Shown here: positions 5,276 to 5,574 of the stretch, in pieces
Numbering within the stretch: the first letter of the stretch is position 1
How the letters are laid out: each line of letters opens with the position of its first letter
Assembly (NCBI GenBank): GCA_003476705.1
Contig: DMVM01000120.1
Coordinates: 1-5,574, forward strand
Source of the DNA: Coprothermobacter sp.
GTDB taxonomy: Bacteria; Coprothermobacterota; Coprothermobacteria; Coprothermobacterales; Coprothermobacteraceae
Direction of reading: 5' to 3'
DNA: 5,574 bases
Made by a program: the position numbers and the translations under genes
The notes under the pieces: generated by a model
Told to the model about the DNA's origin: nothing
Database searches by the model: none
The model's input: only the letters and a program-made list of their open reading frames with translations

Positions 5276-5574
5276 TCAGTAACTATCAGAAACAGTGCAG
5301 AGAGGTAAATCTATGCCCAGTCCTACACTTTCCAAGGGAGCTCTACTCGCTGTTATCCAAAGATCTTCAAGCGGGATATTAAGCTTGCGGGACAAACTGA
5401 TTACACCGTCTTTTAGATTGGTAGCGCTACCCATTAGTGTATTATCCTCATAGACGGCTCCTTTTTCCACTCTAAGCACGTGTCCGTCTAGATCATATAC
5501 CCCATCTTCCAAGCCCATCCCTTCTGTACCATTGGACACAAAAACTACCCTTGAAAGCCCTTTCGCCTTCAGAG
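5276..5574 (-). CDS. NagA-like protein (N-acetylglucosamine-6-phosphate deacetylase family), 5' end missing, probably degenerate
   Basis: The last 98 residues of a longer gene; the frame is open to the window edge, so the GTG at 5537-5539 is not the start. LEDGVYDLDGHVLRVEKG, then NTLMGSATNLKDGV, then IPLEDLWITASRAPLESVGL follow the order of the NagA C-terminal region (DG-Y-LGG, GTLAGS, LEEAL-ASLNPA-ALGL). NagA removes the acetyl group from GlcNAc-6-phosphate in amino-sugar recycling. Two things are wrong for an active enzyme. Where NagA has the catalytic aspartate (VSDA or VTDA), this has VSN (Asn codon at 5531-5533). The protein also stops at the TGA 5276-5278, soon after the ASRAPLESVGL segment, without the last beta-sandwich strands (GxIxxGxxADLVxLD). 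A +1 frame carries a plausible remnant of them. It is either a frameshifted pseudogene or a divergent non-deacetylase homologue. The 174-aa gene follows in the same direction. Confidence 0.7.
   Translation of the reverse strand, partial: LKAKGLSRVVFVSNGTEGMGLEDGVYDLDGHVLRVEKGAVYEDNTLMGSATNLKDGVISLSRKLNIPLEDLWITASRAPLESVGLGIDLPLCTVSDSY

Overview
This 5.6 kb stretch is ordinary bacterial chromosome, tightly packed on both strands, with moderate-to-low GC and an AT-leaning third codon position. No mobile element, CRISPR array, rRNA or tRNA gene is visible. The gene types (a PerR-type Fur-family repressor, a free-standing alanyl-tRNA editing protein, a NagA-like protein) suit an anaerobic or thermophilic Firmicutes-like lineage. 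Coprothermobacterota and deep Clostridia are where I would look first, but that is a guess and the sequence does not prove it.

Layout from left to right. (a) 1-579 (+): 3' part of a histidine-phosphatase (phosphoglycerate mutase-like) gene whose RHG motif lies before the window. (b) 580-837: a 258-base non-coding gap between convergent genes. It holds an inverted repeat (595-602 / 641-648) and several T-runs but no convincing terminator. (c) 838-1878 (-): alanyl-tRNA editing protein (AlaX/DHHA1 type), overlapping by GTGA the end of (d) a HAD-family phosphatase, 1875-2603 (-). (e) A 40-base divergent intergenic region with a direct repeat TGATAC-N4-TGATAC, a candidate operator. (f) 2644-3090 (+): PerR-type Fur-family regulator, overlapping tail to tail by 31 bp with (g) a nitrilase-superfamily amidohydrolase, 3060-4046 (-), which in turn overlaps the end of (h) an unrecognised 166-aa protein, 4039-4539 (-). 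(i) 4540-4695: 156 bases that carry a putative promoter for (h). (j) 4696-5220 (-): an unrecognised 174-aa protein. (k) 5276-5574 (-): the C-terminal part of a NagA-like (N-acetylglucosamine-6-phosphate deacetylase) protein that looks degenerate.

Two points tie the window together. First, the three genes that open a transcription unit (HAD, PerR-like, 166-aa protein) have no Shine-Dalgarno sequence. Each has a TANNNT hexamer 6-7 nt before its ATG, as expected for leaderless mRNAs. The three downstream genes (AlaX, nitrilase, 174-aa protein) have strong Shine-Dalgarno sequences that choose non-obvious starts (GTG, internal ATG, TTG). Second, the peroxide-type regulator sits back to back with the HAD-AlaX pair across a region so short that one bound repressor would cover both promoters. 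That suggests, but does not show, that tRNA-editing quality control here is wired to redox or metal stress. The two unrecognised proteins and the degenerate NagA are the least explained parts.
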